Shown: positions 1-9,805 of the stretch, piece after piece
How positions within the stretch are numbered: the first letter of the stretch is position 1
Layout: each line of letters starts with the position of its first letter
Assembly: GCF_000222685.1 (NCBI RefSeq)
Contig: NZ_AFWJ01000300.1
Coordinates: 32,856 to 96,855, forward strand
Origin: Vibrio nigripulchritudo ATCC 27043
GTDB taxonomy: Bacteria; Pseudomonadota; Gammaproteobacteria; Enterobacterales; Vibrionaceae
Direction: 5' to 3'
DNA length: 64,000 nt
Made by a program: the position numbers and the translations under genes
The notes under the pieces: generated by a model
Told to the model about the DNA's origin: nothing
What the model saw: the letters and a program-made list of their open reading frames with translations, nothing else
Databases searched by the model: none

Positions 1-1
1 T

Positions 2-1243
2 TTTACCTCGCTTCTTGATGAAGAGGGGTTAATGTCGTCCGTAGAAGCTGAGGCTCGCGAAGCGCAAAACGCCGCCGTTGCAGAAAAAACACCCGTTTCG
101 GAAGAAATGGTGGCAGAAGTTCCTACCGAGATTTCTACTGATAGTGTTCCGAGTGAACAAGCCGATAGCGCAATAGACTCTTCTGATGCAGAAACAGAAG
201 AACTAGCAGTTGATACTGCAAGCGCTGAGGACCTGTCAGACCAGGGCCAGGAAACTCAAGAACAAGAATTAGATGAAGCTCAGCCAGAGCAGGAAGAAGA
301 ACCGAATCTGGCTGACTACGGGTTAGAACTTCAGCCAGAAGTACAACCTGAGCCTATTCCGTCCTATACTGAAACTGTATACAACGAATTTGAAGCACCT
401 GATTTAGAGGATGTTCAAAGGCTGCTTAGCCAGCTTGAGTCAACCAACATTGCTGATGAACCAGAAATTGAAGAGCTTATCGTTCAGAACACAGCGGAAA
501 TTGCCACGCTAAGCCCTGAAGAGGATGTTGTTGAAGAAGTTGCTGTTGAAGAGCCAGCAGTCGAGGTGGTTTCTGACGAGATTCAAAGCTGGGATGTCAC
601 AGAACCTGTTGTGGAAGATATTCCAGAGGTTCAGGAAGTTCAGACCCAGGAAGAAGTGGTTCAGGAGGAAGTATCTGAACCTGAGGTTGAAGTACAGGAA
701 CCTGAATCCACCGTTGATACTGAAGTGGACGCAGCACCAGAAACTCAAAGTGGCGGTGATGCAGAAGATACTTGGCACACTGTTGCAAGAAATGAAGCGT
801 TTCAGGCACTTTATTTTGACGTAAATGGTGTGACATTTGCGGTTCCTTTGGATGAGTTAGGTGGTATTCATCGTAAGAACGAAGAGCTTAACCACCTAAT
901 TGGAAGACCAGATTGGTACCTGGGGCTGCAAACGAACCGGAGTGACCAGCTAGACGTTGTGGACACGGCTCGTTGGGTGATGTCTGAGAAATTGACAGAT
1001 AACTCTCATCGAGAAAATTACGAATACATCGTCATGTTGGGTGAAAGCCATTGGGGGTTAGCCGCGAACAAACTGTTGGGGACAGAGTGGCTGGACCCAG
1101 AAAAAGTTCGCTGGCGTGAAAGCGCAGGCAAAAGACCTTGGCTCGCTGGCATGGTTAAAGAAAAAATGTGTGCTTTAATTCATGTAGAAGAATTAGTTTC
1201 CATGCTCAATGCTGGGCTGGACGTCAAAGCATTAGACAGTTAG
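2..1243 (+). CDS. parP: ParP-like polar chemotaxis array protein (5' partial)
   Basis: The reading frame is open to the left edge of the window, so the first ATG at 32 is probably internal and the true start lies upstream. The first ~245 residues are very rich in Glu, Pro and Val and look disordered. The last ~150 residues form a CheW-like fold (from AFQALYFDVNG onward). This layout is known for Vibrio ParP, which tethers the chemotaxis kinase array to the old cell pole through ParC and CheA. The next genes are cheW and a DUF2802 gene, the same order as in Vibrio chemotaxis operons, and this context drives the name. The low-complexity acidic arm produces several spurious ORFs in other frames. 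The family is fairly sure; the exact name is inferred from order and architecture. Confidence 0.75.
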   Translation, partial: FTSLLDEEGLMSSVEAEAREAQNAAVAEKTPVSEEMVAEVPTEISTDSVPSEQADSAIDSSDAETEELAVDTASAEDLSDQGQETQEQELDEAQPEQEEEPNLADYGLELQPEVQPEPIPSYTETVYNEFEAPDLEDVQRLLSQLESTNIADEPEIEELIVQNTAEIATLSPEEDVVEEVAVEEPAVEVVSDEIQSWDVTEPVVEDIPEVQEVQTQEEVVQEEVSEPEVEVQEPESTVDTEVDAAPETQSGGDAEDTWHTVARNEAFQALYFDVNGVTFAVPLDELGGIHRKNEELNHLIGRPDWYLGLQTNRSDQLDVVDTARWVMSEKLTDNSHRENYEYIVMLGESHWGLAANKLLGTEWLDPEKVRWRESAGKRPWLAGMVKEKMCALIHVEELVSMLNAGLDVKALDS

Positions 1244-1282
1244 TAGTAGAATTGTCGGTAGCGACACAAATGAGGATAAAAC

Positions 1283-1777
1283 ATGTCTCAAGCTAATGAA
1301 GTAGAAGTAAGAAAAGACCAAGTTAACGACGAGGTACTGCAGTGGGTAACGTTTCAGCTAGAAGATGAGACTTACGGTATTAACGTAATGCAGGTACGCG
1401 AAGTTCTTCGCTACACCGAAATTGCTCCAGTACCTGGTGCACCAGATTACGTACTGGGTATCATCAATCTTCGCGGTAACGTTGTCACGGTTATCGATAC
1501 TCGCTCACGTTTTGGTCTGATGCAGGGTGAGATTACCGACAACACTCGTATTATCGTTATCGAATCTGAGCGTCAGGTTATCGGTATCCTGGTGGATAGC
1601 GTAGCCGAAGTGGTTTACCTGCGTTCTTCTGAAATCGACACCACTCCAAGCGTTGGTACAGATGAAAGTGCCAAGTTCATCCAGGGTGTAAGCAACCGTG
1701 ATGGTAAGCTTCTAATCTTGGTTGACCTGAACAAACTTCTTTCTGACGAAGAGTGGGAAGAAATGGCTCACCTATAA
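1283..1777 (+). CDS. cheW: Chemotaxis coupling protein CheW
   Basis: This 164-residue protein has the size and single-domain layout of CheW, the cytoplasmic adaptor that couples methyl-accepting receptors to the kinase CheA. The CheW domain spans roughly residues 17-155 and includes the typical pieces YGINVMQVREVLR, ILGIINLRG-like VLGIINLRGNVVTVID, and the C-terminal LILVDLNKLL strand. It follows parP by about 40 bases with an AGGA-type ribosome site (gaggataaaac) before the ATG. Its stop overlaps the start of the next gene in a TAATG junction, so the three genes are translationally linked. Nothing unusual is seen. Confidence 0.95.
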   Translation: MSQANEVEVRKDQVNDEVLQWVTFQLEDETYGINVMQVREVLRYTEIAPVPGAPDYVLGIINLRGNVVTVIDTRSRFGLMQGEITDNTRIIVIESERQVIGILVDSVAEVVYLRSSEIDTTPSVGTDESAKFIQGVSNRDGKLLILVDLNKLLSDEEWEEMAHL

Positions 1778-2277
1778 TGGCTGACGAGTTGTATTCTGTT
1801 TTGCCATTGGTAGCGGGCGGCTCCGTTTTAGTCGCTTCGTTGCTAGTGATCGTTTTTCTTCGAGTAAGAAAGAGCAGCCGCCAGAAAGCGGATCAGCATA
1901 GACAGCAAGTTCGTGGTTTGGAAAAAGAACTACAAAAAACGAACAAACAATTGCTGGAAGTGCGCTCTGTAATGGTGGGACTCGGTCAGAAAGTCGCTGA
2001 GCAGCAAGATCTGATTCAGCATATCAGCGAGAGAATTACTGAATTAGAGCATACAGATAACGACGGCAGGCTTTATACTCGCGCCAGTAAAATGGTGCAG
2101 TTAGGGGCAGGCATAAACGAACTCATAGAAGAGTGTGAATTGCCAAAAGCCGAAGCCGAGTTAATGATGTCACTGCAAAACAAAATAGCAGGCAAGGAAA
2201 AAGTGCCTCCATTAAGTGGTCGTGCTGCACCTCGCCGAAGACAAGATCAAAGACGTCCTCAAAAAAACGTAAAATGA
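1777..2277 (+). CDS. DUF2802 domain-containing membrane-anchored coiled-coil protein
   Basis: The ATG at 1777 overlaps the cheW stop (TAATG), which favours it over an in-frame start at 1753 inside cheW. The 166-residue product has one N-terminal membrane segment (about residues 7-26), then a charged coiled coil (about 35-90). A C-terminal helical motif follows (YTRASKMVQLGAGINELIEE), typical of DUF2802, and then a basic tail. Such proteins sit after cheW in Vibrio chemotaxis operons. Their molecular role is not established to my knowledge; a polar chemotaxis role is inferred from operon position only. A strong terminator follows. Confidence 0.8.
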   Translation: MADELYSVLPLVAGGSVLVASLLVIVFLRVRKSSRQKADQHRQQVRGLEKELQKTNKQLLEVRSVMVGLGQKVAEQQDLIQHISERITELEHTDNDGRLYTRASKMVQLGAGINELIEECELPKAEAELMMSLQNKIAGKEKVPPLSGRAAPRRRQDQRRPQKNVK

Positions 2278-2301
2278 TCCAAAAGATACTTCTACATAAC
2301 G

Positions 2302-2328
2302 AAAGGGAGCCCGGCGGCTCCTTTTTTG
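2302..2328 (+). terminator. Rho-independent terminator of the chemotaxis operon
   Basis: GGAGCC (2306-2311) pairs with GGCTCC (2316-2321) around a CGGC loop and is followed by TTTTTT. It lies 25 bases after the DUF2802 stop and separates the chemotaxis operon from ccmA. Confidence 0.9.
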
Positions 2329-2529
2329 TTTTTCGGCGCTCGTCATCGTCCAAGAGTTCGGGTATCCGCAAATTAAAACAAGTTATTTGATCAAGTGAAC
2401 AGATTTAATGTTTTGTGATGATTCATTAACAGATTTTTACTCAGTTTCGTGAAACTCAGAACAGTGTTCCCCTTTAGAGTGGTGGGCATTGTGCTAAGAT
2501 ATACCCTCAATAAAATCAAGACTTTTACC

Positions 2530-3147
2530 ATGTTAGACGTATCCAACCTTACTGCTGTTCGTGATGAAAGAGTGTTGTTCGAGTCTCTTTCCTTTCAAGT
2601 AAACCCTGGAGATCTACTCCAAATTGAAGGTCGAAATGGAACTGGAAAAACCACGTTATTGAGAATTGTCGCAGGGCTTGGAGACTCAGAGAGTGGCGAA
2701 ATTCAGTGGAAGGGAGAGAGCATTTTCTCTTCAAGGGAAGAATACCATTCAGACCTGCTGTTTCTCGGACACCAGACAGGCGTAAAAAAAGAGCTGAGTG
2801 CATACGAAAATCTTGCTTACTACATGCAAGTTCATCAAGGAAAGAGTGACGAAGACGCACTATGGAAAGCACTTGCTCAGGTTGGTCTAGCAGGAAGAGA
2901 GGACATTCCTGCTGGCAAGCTTTCTGCTGGTCAGCAGCGTCGGGTTGCACTGGCTCGTTTATGGTTAAGTGAGCACCCACTCTGGATTCTTGATGAGCCT
3001 TTAACTGCGATAGATAAACAAGGCGTCAAAGTATTGGAATCTCTATTCGCAGGGCATGCTGAGAAAGGTGGAATGGTTTTGCTGACCACGCACCAAGACA
3101 TGTTTACCGACAACTCTCTACTAAGAAAAATCAAGTTGGGTGATTAA
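2530..3147 (+). CDS. ccmA: Heme exporter ATP-binding protein CcmA
   Basis: ATPase of the CcmAB complex, which releases holo-CcmE from CcmCDE during cytochrome c maturation at the inner membrane. Starting at ATG 2530 gives 205 residues, the usual CcmA length; the longer in-frame start at 2449 would add 27 residues unlike the family. Walker [10 protein letters not shown] is at residues 34-42, the ABC signature LSAGQQRR near 131, Walker B WILDEP near 152, and the H-loop TTHQD near the end. It is the first gene of ccmABCDEFGHI, and its stop is just before the ccmB start. Confidence 0.95.
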   Translation: MLDVSNLTAVRDERVLFESLSFQVNPGDLLQIEGRNGTGKTTLLRIVAGLGDSESGEIQWKGESIFSSREEYHSDLLFLGHQTGVKKELSAYENLAYYMQVHQGKSDEDALWKALAQVGLAGREDIPAGKLSAGQQRRVALARLWLSEHPLWILDEPLTAIDKQGVKVLESLFAGHAEKGGMVLLTTHQDMFTDNSLLRKIKLGD

Positions 3148-3148
3148 T

Positions 3149-3817
3149 ATGATAAGCGCCATGGTAGCCATCGTCCGTCGGGAATTATTAATCGCATTTC
3201 GCCGACAGGCCGATATCTTAAACCCGCTCTGGTTCTTTATTATTGTGGTTACACTCTTTCCGTTGAGTATTGGTCCTGAGCCCAATTTGCTTGCCAGAAT
3301 TTCGTCAGGAATCGTTTGGGTAGCCGCTTTACTTTCCGCACTGCTTTCTCTTGAAAGGCTGTTTCGTGACGACTTCCAGGATGGCGCACTTGAGCAAATG
3401 ATGCTGATGCCCATCCCTTTACCTTTAGCAGTTATGGCGAAAGTGATTGCTCACTGGCTGCTTACTGGCGTCCCTCTGATTCTTATTAGCCCGCTTTTGG
3501 CTATTTTGCTGTCTTTAGACTTTAATACTTGGAGTGCCGTTGTTTTAACGTTACTCATCGGCACACCTACGTTGAGCTTTGTCGGGGCAATTGGCGTTGC
3601 ACTAACTGTCGGGTTGCAAAAAGGAGGGGTACTTCTGAGCCTCCTTGTGTTACCGCTATATATACCGATCTTAATCTTTGCAACATCAGCAATTGACGCA
3701 GCGGGCTTAGGCGTTGCGTATAACGGACAACTGGCAATTCTTGGTGCAATGCTTGCGGGAGCGGCAACATTAACACCATTTGCGATAAGTGCATCACTGC
3801 GCATAAGTGTCAATTGA
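3149..3817 (+). CDS. ccmB: Heme exporter membrane protein CcmB
   Basis: Integral inner-membrane partner of CcmA. The ATG at 3149 follows the ccmA stop directly and gives 222 residues, matching family length. A GTG at 3140 would add three residues (MIN) and overlap ccmA. About six hydrophobic segments are visible. The N-terminus MISAMVAIVRRELLIAFRR and the amphipathic RLFRDDFQDGALEQ loop are typical of CcmB. Spacing shows translational coupling with ccmA. Confidence 0.93.
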   Translation: MISAMVAIVRRELLIAFRRQADILNPLWFFIIVVTLFPLSIGPEPNLLARISSGIVWVAALLSALLSLERLFRDDFQDGALEQMMLMPIPLPLAVMAKVIAHWLLTGVPLILISPLLAILLSLDFNTWSAVVLTLLIGTPTLSFVGAIGVALTVGLQKGGVLLSLLVLPLYIPILIFATSAIDAAGLGVAYNGQLAILGAMLAGAATLTPFAISASLRISVN

Positions 3818-3986
3818 TATTGAACAAGTTTTTTTAGTTAACATTCCGTTAAAGTGATAGGAATGTGCTACAGGTTTAAAGATGACAGTCTCTAAACCTC
3901 GCAATTTCAAAATTAATATTACAACTTCCGTGGACCGCTAGAGTCTTAAATAAGGAAGCCCTAGAAGTAAGAGTGAGACCTTAACC

Positions 3987-4739
3987 ATGTGGAAATGGCT
4001 ACATCCCTATGCCAAGCCCGAGAATGCCTATAGGCTGAGCGACAAGCTCTTGCCATGGTTTTCTATTCTTGCGGCTGTGTTTCTCGTCACCGGTACCATT
4101 TGGGGGCTGGCTTACGCGCCTTCCGACTATCAACAGGGTGACAGTTTTCGAATCATCTACATCCATGTTCCTTCGGCTATCTGGTCGATGGGGGTTTACA
4201 TGTCGATGGCGATTGCCGCCTTTATAGGTTTGGTTTGGCAACTCAAGTTGTCAGATATGGCAGCCGCTGCAATGGCACCAATTGGTGCGGTATACACCTT
4301 TATTGCCCTTGTAACAGGCGCAGTATGGGGTAAACCAATGTGGGGCACGTGGTGGGTTTGGGATGCTCGTTTAACTTCTGAATTGATCCTGTTGTTCCTA
4401 TATCTTGGCGTGATCGCGTTGTATCACGCGTTTGACGATCAGAAAACCGGGGCTAAAGCAGCAGGGATACTGGCAATAGTCGGCGTAATCAACCTTCCTA
4501 TCATTCACTTCTCCGTTGAATGGTGGAATACCCTTCACCAAGGGGCAACCATTACCAAATTTGCCAAGCCTTCTATCTCTAACGACATGCTTTGGCCGCT
4601 ACTGCTGAATATTCTGGGTTTCGCTTTCTTTTTTGGAGCACTGACTCTGATCCGATTCAAGAATGAAATCATAAGCAAAGAGAGCCACCGTCCTTGGGTT
4701 CAAGCGTTGGCATCATCTCCACTTGGCGTTAAGAGGTAG
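3987..4739 (+). CDS. ccmC: Heme transfer protein CcmC
   Basis: A 250-residue polytopic inner-membrane protein that loads heme onto CcmE. The tryptophan-rich heme-handling WWD signature (WGTWWVWDARLTSELIL) begins near residue 119. Conserved periplasmic His residues lie either side of it (YIHVPSAIWS near the N-terminus, HFSVEWWNTLHQG later). A 169-base gap separates it from ccmB; I could not define a promoter there with confidence. ccmD follows 3 bases after its stop. Confidence 0.96.
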   Translation: MWKWLHPYAKPENAYRLSDKLLPWFSILAAVFLVTGTIWGLAYAPSDYQQGDSFRIIYIHVPSAIWSMGVYMSMAIAAFIGLVWQLKLSDMAAAAMAPIGAVYTFIALVTGAVWGKPMWGTWWVWDARLTSELILLFLYLGVIALYHAFDDQKTGAKAAGILAIVGVINLPIIHFSVEWWNTLHQGATITKFAKPSISNDMLWPLLLNILGFAFFFGALTLIRFKNEIISKESHRPWVQALASSPLGVKR

Positions 4740-4742
4740 CCC

Positions 4743-4949
4743 ATGCATTTCGATTCTTTCAGTGATTTTCTTGCTATGGGCGGCTACGCCTCATATGTAT
4801 GGGGTGCTTTTGGCATCACTTTTCTCTCCATGCTGATCCTGCTTTTTGCCAGCATTAAACGCAGTAAAGATTTACTGGGTGAAGTAAACGCGAAAATTGA
4901 CCGTCAGGCTCGTATTGACGCAGCTAAAAACATGGAGAACACATTATGA
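4743..4949 (+). CDS. ccmD: Heme exporter small subunit CcmD
   Basis: A 68-residue protein with one membrane helix (about residues 15-38), followed by a basic cytoplasmic tail with RSKDLLGEV and a charged helix, as in CcmD. CcmD stabilises the CcmC-CcmE complex and its release by CcmAB. It lies between ccmC and ccmE, with an ATGA overlap into ccmE. Confidence 0.9.
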   Translation: MHFDSFSDFLAMGGYASYVWGAFGITFLSMLILLFASIKRSKDLLGEVNAKIDRQARIDAAKNMENTL

Positions 4950-5431
4950 ACCCAAGACGTAAAAAAAGACTCGGGCTGATTCTCGCACTGTTTTTTGGCT
5001 TGAGCGCAACCATAGGTCTAATGCTTTATGCACTGAATCAGAATATGGACCTGTTTTATACCCCCACAGAGCTAGTCCATGGTAAGCCTGACGGAACCAA
5101 ACCAGAAGTGGGTCAGCGTCTGCGTATCGGCGGAATGGTTGTGGAAGGTTCTGTAGTTCGTAATTCCAAATCCCTGCAAGTACAGTTCGACCTTGCCGAT
5201 GTTGGTCCTAAGGTAACGATTTTGTATGACGGCATATTGCCGGATCTCTTCCGCGAAGGTCAGGGTATTGTGGCGCAAGGCGTATTGAGAGATGCAACGA
5301 CCATTGAGGCGTTTGAAGTACTTGCCAAGCACGATGAAGAATACATGCCGCCAGAAATAGCAGAGGCGATGGAAAAAGTGCATGAGCCTCTGACCTATAC
5401 TGATGAGCAGAAAGCGGAGAGCACACAATGA
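4946..5431 (+). CDS. ccmE: Cytochrome c-type biogenesis heme chaperone CcmE
   Basis: Membrane-anchored periplasmic heme chaperone of 161 residues. It has a basic N-terminus, one signal-anchor helix (about 9-29) and then the OB-fold domain. The covalent heme-binding His is H129 in [10 protein letters not shown], with the conserved Tyr at 133. Overlaps with ccmD (ATGA) and with ccmF (ATGA at 5428) show tight coupling. Confidence 0.96.
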   Translation: MNPRRKKRLGLILALFFGLSATIGLMLYALNQNMDLFYTPTELVHGKPDGTKPEVGQRLRIGGMVVEGSVVRNSKSLQVQFDLADVGPKVTILYDGILPDLFREGQGIVAQGVLRDATTIEAFEVLAKHDEEYMPPEIAEAMEKVHEPLTYTDEQKAESTQ

Positions 5432-7404
5432 TTGCAGAACTCGGGCACTTTGCCCTGATTGTGTCGCTCGGCTTTGCGGTATTGTTGAGTATCCTGCCAT
5501 TAGTTGGTGCTTCTAAAAACAACATCACATTGATGAATACGGCGAGACCGCTATCGTGGGGGATGTTCCTCCTGTTAATGGCGTCGTTTCTGGTGCTGCT
5601 GTGGGCGTTCTACACAAACGACTTCACTCTGACTTATGTGGCGACAAACTCGAACAGCCAGTTACCTTGGTATTATCGTTTAACAGCGGTTTGGGGTGCT
5701 CACGAGGGGTCTTTACTACTTTGGGTACTGATTCAGGCAGCCTGGACAGTCGCTGTGGCCACGTTTAGCCGAGGTATGCCCCAAGAGTCCGTTGCCCGTG
5801 TTTTAGCGGTTATGGGAATGATTACAGTAGGTTTCCTGCTGTTTATTATCGTCACTTCCAATCCTTTCTTGCGCACTCTGCCATTTTTCCCGGTAGACGG
5901 TCGAGATTTGAACCCGTTACTTCAGGATCCGGGACTGATTATTCATCCTCCTATGTTGTACATGGGTTACGTCGGGTTCTCTGTCGCGTTTTCTTTTGCT
6001 ATCGCCTCTCTGATGACCGGGCGTTTAGATACCGCGTGGGCACGCTGGTCCAGACCATGGACTACCGCCGCCTGGCTGTTTCTGACTCTGGGTATTGCTC
6101 TCGGTTCATGGTGGGCGTATTACGAACTAGGCTGGGGAGGCTGGTGGTTCTGGGACCCAGTTGAAAATGCGTCCTTTATGCCATGGCTAGCGGGCACGGC
6201 GTTGATGCATTCACTTGCAGTAACGGAGAAACGCGGCACCTTTAAAGCTTGGACAGTGCTACTGGCAATATCCGCTTTCTCATTGAGTTTGCTTGGAACA
6301 TTCCTTGTGCGCTCAGGAATTTTAGTGTCGGTTCATGCATTTGCTTCCGATCCGTCTCGCGGCATGTTCATTCTCGGCTTCCTGGTGTTTATCATCGGTG
6401 GTTCACTGCTTCTGTTTGCTCTAAAAGGTTCCACAGTTCGGGTTCGAGGTAACTTTGAACTCTTCTCCCGTGAAAACGCCTTGCTTGCGAACAACATCAT
6501 TTTGGTGGCGGCACTGGTTGTGGTGTTAGTGGGTACATTACTTCCACTGGTTCACAAGCAACTTGGATTAGGCTCTGTGTCTATCGGTGCGCCTTTCTTC
6601 AACATGTTGTTTACTTGGTTAATGGTGCCTTTCGCCTTCCTGCTTGGTATCGGTCCTTTGATTCGCTGGAAGCGCGATGACCTCACTAGCTTAGTTAAAC
6701 CCATGATTGTTTCTGGTGTTCTGTCTGTTGTATTGGGAGCGGGTTTTGTTTTCCTACTGGCGGACAAATTCGAAGGTTTAGCGTTTCTTGGCTGGGTGAT
6801 GGCAATCTGGATTATCGCTATGCATGGTTTCGAGCTCCATCAACGCGCGACACATCGTCAGGAATTTAAAGTGGGTGTTACCAAGCTTCAAAGAAGCCAC
6901 TGGGCGATGATGCTGGGTCACATTGGTATGGCTATCACGGTGATTGGTATCGCGATGGTGCAGAACTACAGCATTGAACGCGATGTGAGACTGGCACCGG
7001 GTGAGAACTTCCAGATTCAGGGTTACAACTTCTACTTCCAGGGGCTACGTGACAAAGATGGTCCAAACTACGACGGCTACATTGCCGATTTCGAAATCAC
7101 CAAAGACGGCAAGTTTGTAAACGTGCTTCACGCTGAAAAACGCTTCTACCGCACAGCTAAATCTATGATGACGGAAGCGGCGATAGATCGTGGCGTAACT
7201 CGTGACCTGTATATTGCCATGGGTGAACGACTCGATGACGGCGAGGCGTGGGCAGTGAGAATTTACTACAAACCGTTTGTTCGCTGGATTTGGTTGGGCA
7301 GTCTGTTTATGGCAATTGGCGGTGTGGTTGCCATTAGCGATAAGCGATACCGTTTCAGAAAATCTTCTAAATCTGCAGCTGCATTGAAAGAAAAGGAGGC
7401 ATAA
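5428..7404 (+). CDS. ccmF: Heme lyase subunit CcmF
   Basis: A 658-residue inner-membrane protein of the CcmFGH heme ligation machine, full length for the family, with many hydrophobic helices. The WWD heme-handling domain [18 protein letters not shown] begins near residue 235. Conserved His residues lie around it ([26 protein letters not shown]). The C-terminal periplasmic part (about residues 510-620) contains the [15 protein letters not shown] strand region. It ends directly before ccmG, with no spacer. Confidence 0.97.
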   Translation: MIAELGHFALIVSLGFAVLLSILPLVGASKNNITLMNTARPLSWGMFLLLMASFLVLLWAFYTNDFTLTYVATNSNSQLPWYYRLTAVWGAHEGSLLLWVLIQAAWTVAVATFSRGMPQESVARVLAVMGMITVGFLLFIIVTSNPFLRTLPFFPVDGRDLNPLLQDPGLIIHPPMLYMGYVGFSVAFSFAIASLMTGRLDTAWARWSRPWTTAAWLFLTLGIALGSWWAYYELGWGGWWFWDPVENASFMPWLAGTALMHSLAVTEKRGTFKAWTVLLAISAFSLSLLGTFLVRSGILVSVHAFASDPSRGMFILGFLVFIIGGSLLLFALKGSTVRVRGNFELFSRENALLANNIILVAALVVVLVGTLLPLVHKQLGLGSVSIGAPFFNMLFTWLMVPFAFLLGIGPLIRWKRDDLTSLVKPMIVSGVLSVVLGAGFVFLLADKFEGLAFLGWVMAIWIIAMHGFELHQRATHRQEFKVGVTKLQRSHWAMMLGHIGMAITVIGIAMVQNYSIERDVRLAPGENFQIQGYNFYFQGLRDKDGPNYDGYIADFEITKDGKFVNVLHAEKRFYRTAKSMMTEAAIDRGVTRDLYIAMGERLDDGEAWAVRIYYKPFVRWIWLGSLFMAIGGVVAISDKRYRFRKSSKSAAALKEKEA

Positions 7405-7958
7405 ATGAACCGAAATATTTTATTTGCCCCGTTAGCTTTCTTTCTAATTTTGGTGGCAGTTTTTGCAACTCAATTAAGTCGCAATGCAGGCGGAGACGAC
7501 CCACAAAGCTGGAATCTGTGCTCATTGGTCAGCCAGTCCCTAACTTCAAACTCGAAGATCTGGCGGAACCCGGCAAGCTTTATGAGCAGGATATCTTTGT
7601 TGGTGAACCTTTGCTTATCAATGTTTGGGCGACTTGGTGCCCGACCTGCTATGCGGAGCACAAATACCTGAATGAGCTGGCTTCTAAGGATGTCAAAATC
7701 ATTGGTCTGAACTACAAAGACAACCGAGACAAAGCGGTGCAGTGGCTGAATGAACTCGGGAATCCGTACCTGATTAGCCTGTTTGATGGAAACGGAATGC
7801 TCGGATTAGATCTGGGTGTGTATGGTGCGCCGGAAACCTTTATCGTCGATGCTAAGGGTGTCATTCAGTACCGTCATGTCGGGGATGTGAACGAGAAAAA
7901 CTGGGCAGAAACGTTAGAGCCGATTTATCAGAGACTGATAGAGGAGGCGGCAAAATGA
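7405..7958 (+). pseudogene. ccmG: Thiol:disulfide interchange protein CcmG/DsbE, frameshifted
   Basis: Two overlapping frames together encode one CcmG. The first begins at 7405 (MNRNILFAPLAFFLIL, signal anchor) and reads to GGDDPQ. The second holds the rest of the thioredoxin fold, including the active site WCPTC and the cis-Pro loop GAPETF, and ends at 7958. The frame changes at about 7504-7507, inside CCACAAAGCTG. Adding one A would give DDPQKLESVLIGQPVP, the expected family sequence. CcmG reduces apocytochrome thiols before heme attachment, so loss should impair c-type cytochromes. With the rest of the ccm operon intact, a sequencing error or very recent lesion is likely. A GTG at 7518 could start a truncated product lacking the membrane anchor. 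Confidence 0.85.
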
Positions 7959-8449
7959 TCAGCAAACTGCGTGGATTTTTACTCGGCTTGGCAATCTTAG
8001 CTGTGCCCGCGCTCGCTAGTATTGAGATTTATGAGTTTGACACGGTTGAGCAGGAGCAACTGTTCAAAGAGCTCGGTCACACCCTGCGCTGCCCGAAATG
8101 TCAGAACAACTCTATTGGCGATTCCAATGCCGTTCTTGCTCAGGATTTACGCCAAAAAGTGTATGAAATGCTGAAAGAGGGTAAGTCTGAACAGGAAATC
8201 ATAGACTACATGATCGCACGTTACGGTAATTTCGTGACTTACAACCCTCCAATTACTGCAGCGACTTCCATTCTTTGGCTCGGTCCTGTTGCAGTACTGG
8301 TGATCGGCTTTGGTTTGATTGTCGTGCGTAGCCGGGGCAAACAGAAAGTCGTTGAAAAAGTGACTGACGAAGAATGGGATGCAGATAAAGAAGCGCAATT
8401 ACAGGCGCTACTTAAAGAAGACGATAACAATGGGGACGCGAAAAAATGA
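7955..8449 (+). CDS. ccmH: Cytochrome c-type biogenesis protein CcmH
   Basis: A 164-residue thiol oxidoreductase of the heme lyase complex. It starts with a signal peptide (residues 1-21, ending AVPALA). The CcmH/NrfF domain carries the redox pair C46 and C49 in RCPKCQNNS. One membrane helix (about 105-125) and a charged tail follow. It is the short CcmH form; the TPR half is the separate next gene, ccmI. It overlaps both ccmG and ccmI by ATGA-type junctions. Confidence 0.95.
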   Translation: MISKLRGFLLGLAILAVPALASIEIYEFDTVEQEQLFKELGHTLRCPKCQNNSIGDSNAVLAQDLRQKVYEMLKEGKSEQEIIDYMIARYGNFVTYNPPITAATSILWLGPVAVLVIGFGLIVVRSRGKQKVVEKVTDEEWDADKEAQLQALLKEDDNNGDAKK

Positions 8450-9666
8450 CATTTTTTTGGATAGCTACAGCAGCAATCATCGCTATCTCCAGTGTATTAA
8501 TTGCATTTCCTTTAATTCAGAAGCGTGCCGTTAATGATGATGCTCGCCGTGATGAACTCAATAAAGCGTTTTACCGAGATCGCCTGAATGAACTTGAAGA
8601 AGAAGCCAAAGAAGGGTTGGTTGAAAACCAGCAAGACCTTATTGCTGACCTGAAACAAACTTTGCTGGATGATGTGCCAAAAGCCAAAAAAGACGAAGCG
8701 ACAACCAAGATTTCGACAGCAATGGTTGCGATCCCGTCGGTTCTGTTTGTGGCGGCACTGTCATATGGCATGTACTTCCAATTCGGTGGTTCACAGAAAG
8801 TTGTGGATTGGCATCAGGCAGAAGGTAACCTTCCAGCGCTGACGAAAAAGTTGATGTCTCCACAAGGTCAGGCACTGACTGATGACGAAATGAAAGATCT
8901 GACTCTGGCGCTGCGTACACGTCTTCATCATCAGCCAGAAGATTCAACGGGCTGGATGTTACTCGGGCGAATTGCCCTAGCAAACCGTGATGTTACCACC
9001 GCTATTGGTTCAATGAAGAAAGCGTATCGACTAGAGCCAAAAGACACGGATATTCAGCTTGGCTATGCGCAGGCATTAATGCTGTCTTCAGATGAGGTGG
9101 ATCAAAATCAGGCGAGGTCGCTGCTCCATAGATTGGTTCAGCAGGATATGGTTGATCTTCGCGTATTCTCGCTTCTGGCTTTTGATGCGTTTGAGCGTGC
9201 TGATTATGCTGCTGCAATCCGCTATTGGGGAGCGATGCAGAAAATGATTGGACCGTCTGATAACCGCTATGAAATGCTGGAAAGAAGTATTCAAAGCGCG
9301 AAGAAGAAAATGGGTGCTACAGGAGCTGCCCCAGGGCAATCTGTTCAGGTGAATGTTTCCTTAGGTGAAGGCATAAACCCTGATCCAAATTCTGTATTGA
9401 TCGTATCTGTACACAGAGCGGACGGCAGCCCGATGCCCGTGGCAGCGGCGCGTTATCCGCTCGGCACATTCCCTCGCACGGTTGTACTCGATGATGGCAA
9501 CAGCATGCTCCAAGATATCAAGCTTTCTTCTTTGGATGAGCTGGTGGTGAAAGCAAGGCTTGATACTGATGGCAATGTTGCAACGCGTGAAGGTGATTGG
9601 CACGGTGAAAGCGATGTTGCTAATTTAGGGGATAGTGTTGCGTTAATCATAGATAAACGTTATTAA
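8446..9666 (+). CDS. ccmI: Cytochrome c biogenesis factor CcmI
   Basis: A 406-residue protein with two membrane helices near residues 4-22 and 92-110, separated by a Glu/Arg-rich cytoplasmic coiled coil. A periplasmic TPR region follows (for example GWMLLGRIALANRDVTTAIGS and the repeats after it), then a C-terminal beta-rich domain (from VQVNVSLGEG). CcmI chaperones apocytochrome c to CcmFH. It is the last gene of the ccm cluster and a strong terminator follows. Confidence 0.92.
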   Translation: MTFFWIATAAIIAISSVLIAFPLIQKRAVNDDARRDELNKAFYRDRLNELEEEAKEGLVENQQDLIADLKQTLLDDVPKAKKDEATTKISTAMVAIPSVLFVAALSYGMYFQFGGSQKVVDWHQAEGNLPALTKKLMSPQGQALTDDEMKDLTLALRTRLHHQPEDSTGWMLLGRIALANRDVTTAIGSMKKAYRLEPKDTDIQLGYAQALMLSSDEVDQNQARSLLHRLVQQDMVDLRVFSLLAFDAFERADYAAAIRYWGAMQKMIGPSDNRYEMLERSIQSAKKKMGATGAAPGQSVQVNVSLGEGINPDPNSVLIVSVHRADGSPMPVAAARYPLGTFPRTVVLDDGNSMLQDIKLSSLDELVVKARLDTDGNVATREGDWHGESDVANLGDSVALIIDKRY

Positions 9667-9762
9667 TGTATTGTCTTACGTTAGGTCGACAGAACCTATG
9701 GATCGCTATCAATTCATATTGCTGATTATTATGAAATCATTAGAATAAAGCGAGTTGATAGG

Positions 9763-9793
9763 AAGACCGGCTACCAGCCGGTCTTTGTTTTTT
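9763..9793 (+). terminator. Terminator after ccmI
   Basis: AAGACCGGCT (9763-9772) and AGCCGGTCTT (9776-9785) form a perfect 10-bp stem with a 3-base loop, followed by a T-rich tract. It ends the ccm operon about 100 bases after ccmI and immediately before mlaA. Confidence 0.9.
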
Positions 9794-9805
9794 TGGTAAA
9801 GGACT

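Noticed and set aside
597-836. Overlapping antisense and alternate-frame ORFs in parP
   Set aside because: They arise from the Glu/Val/Pro-rich repeats of parP, have biased composition and lack ribosome sites.
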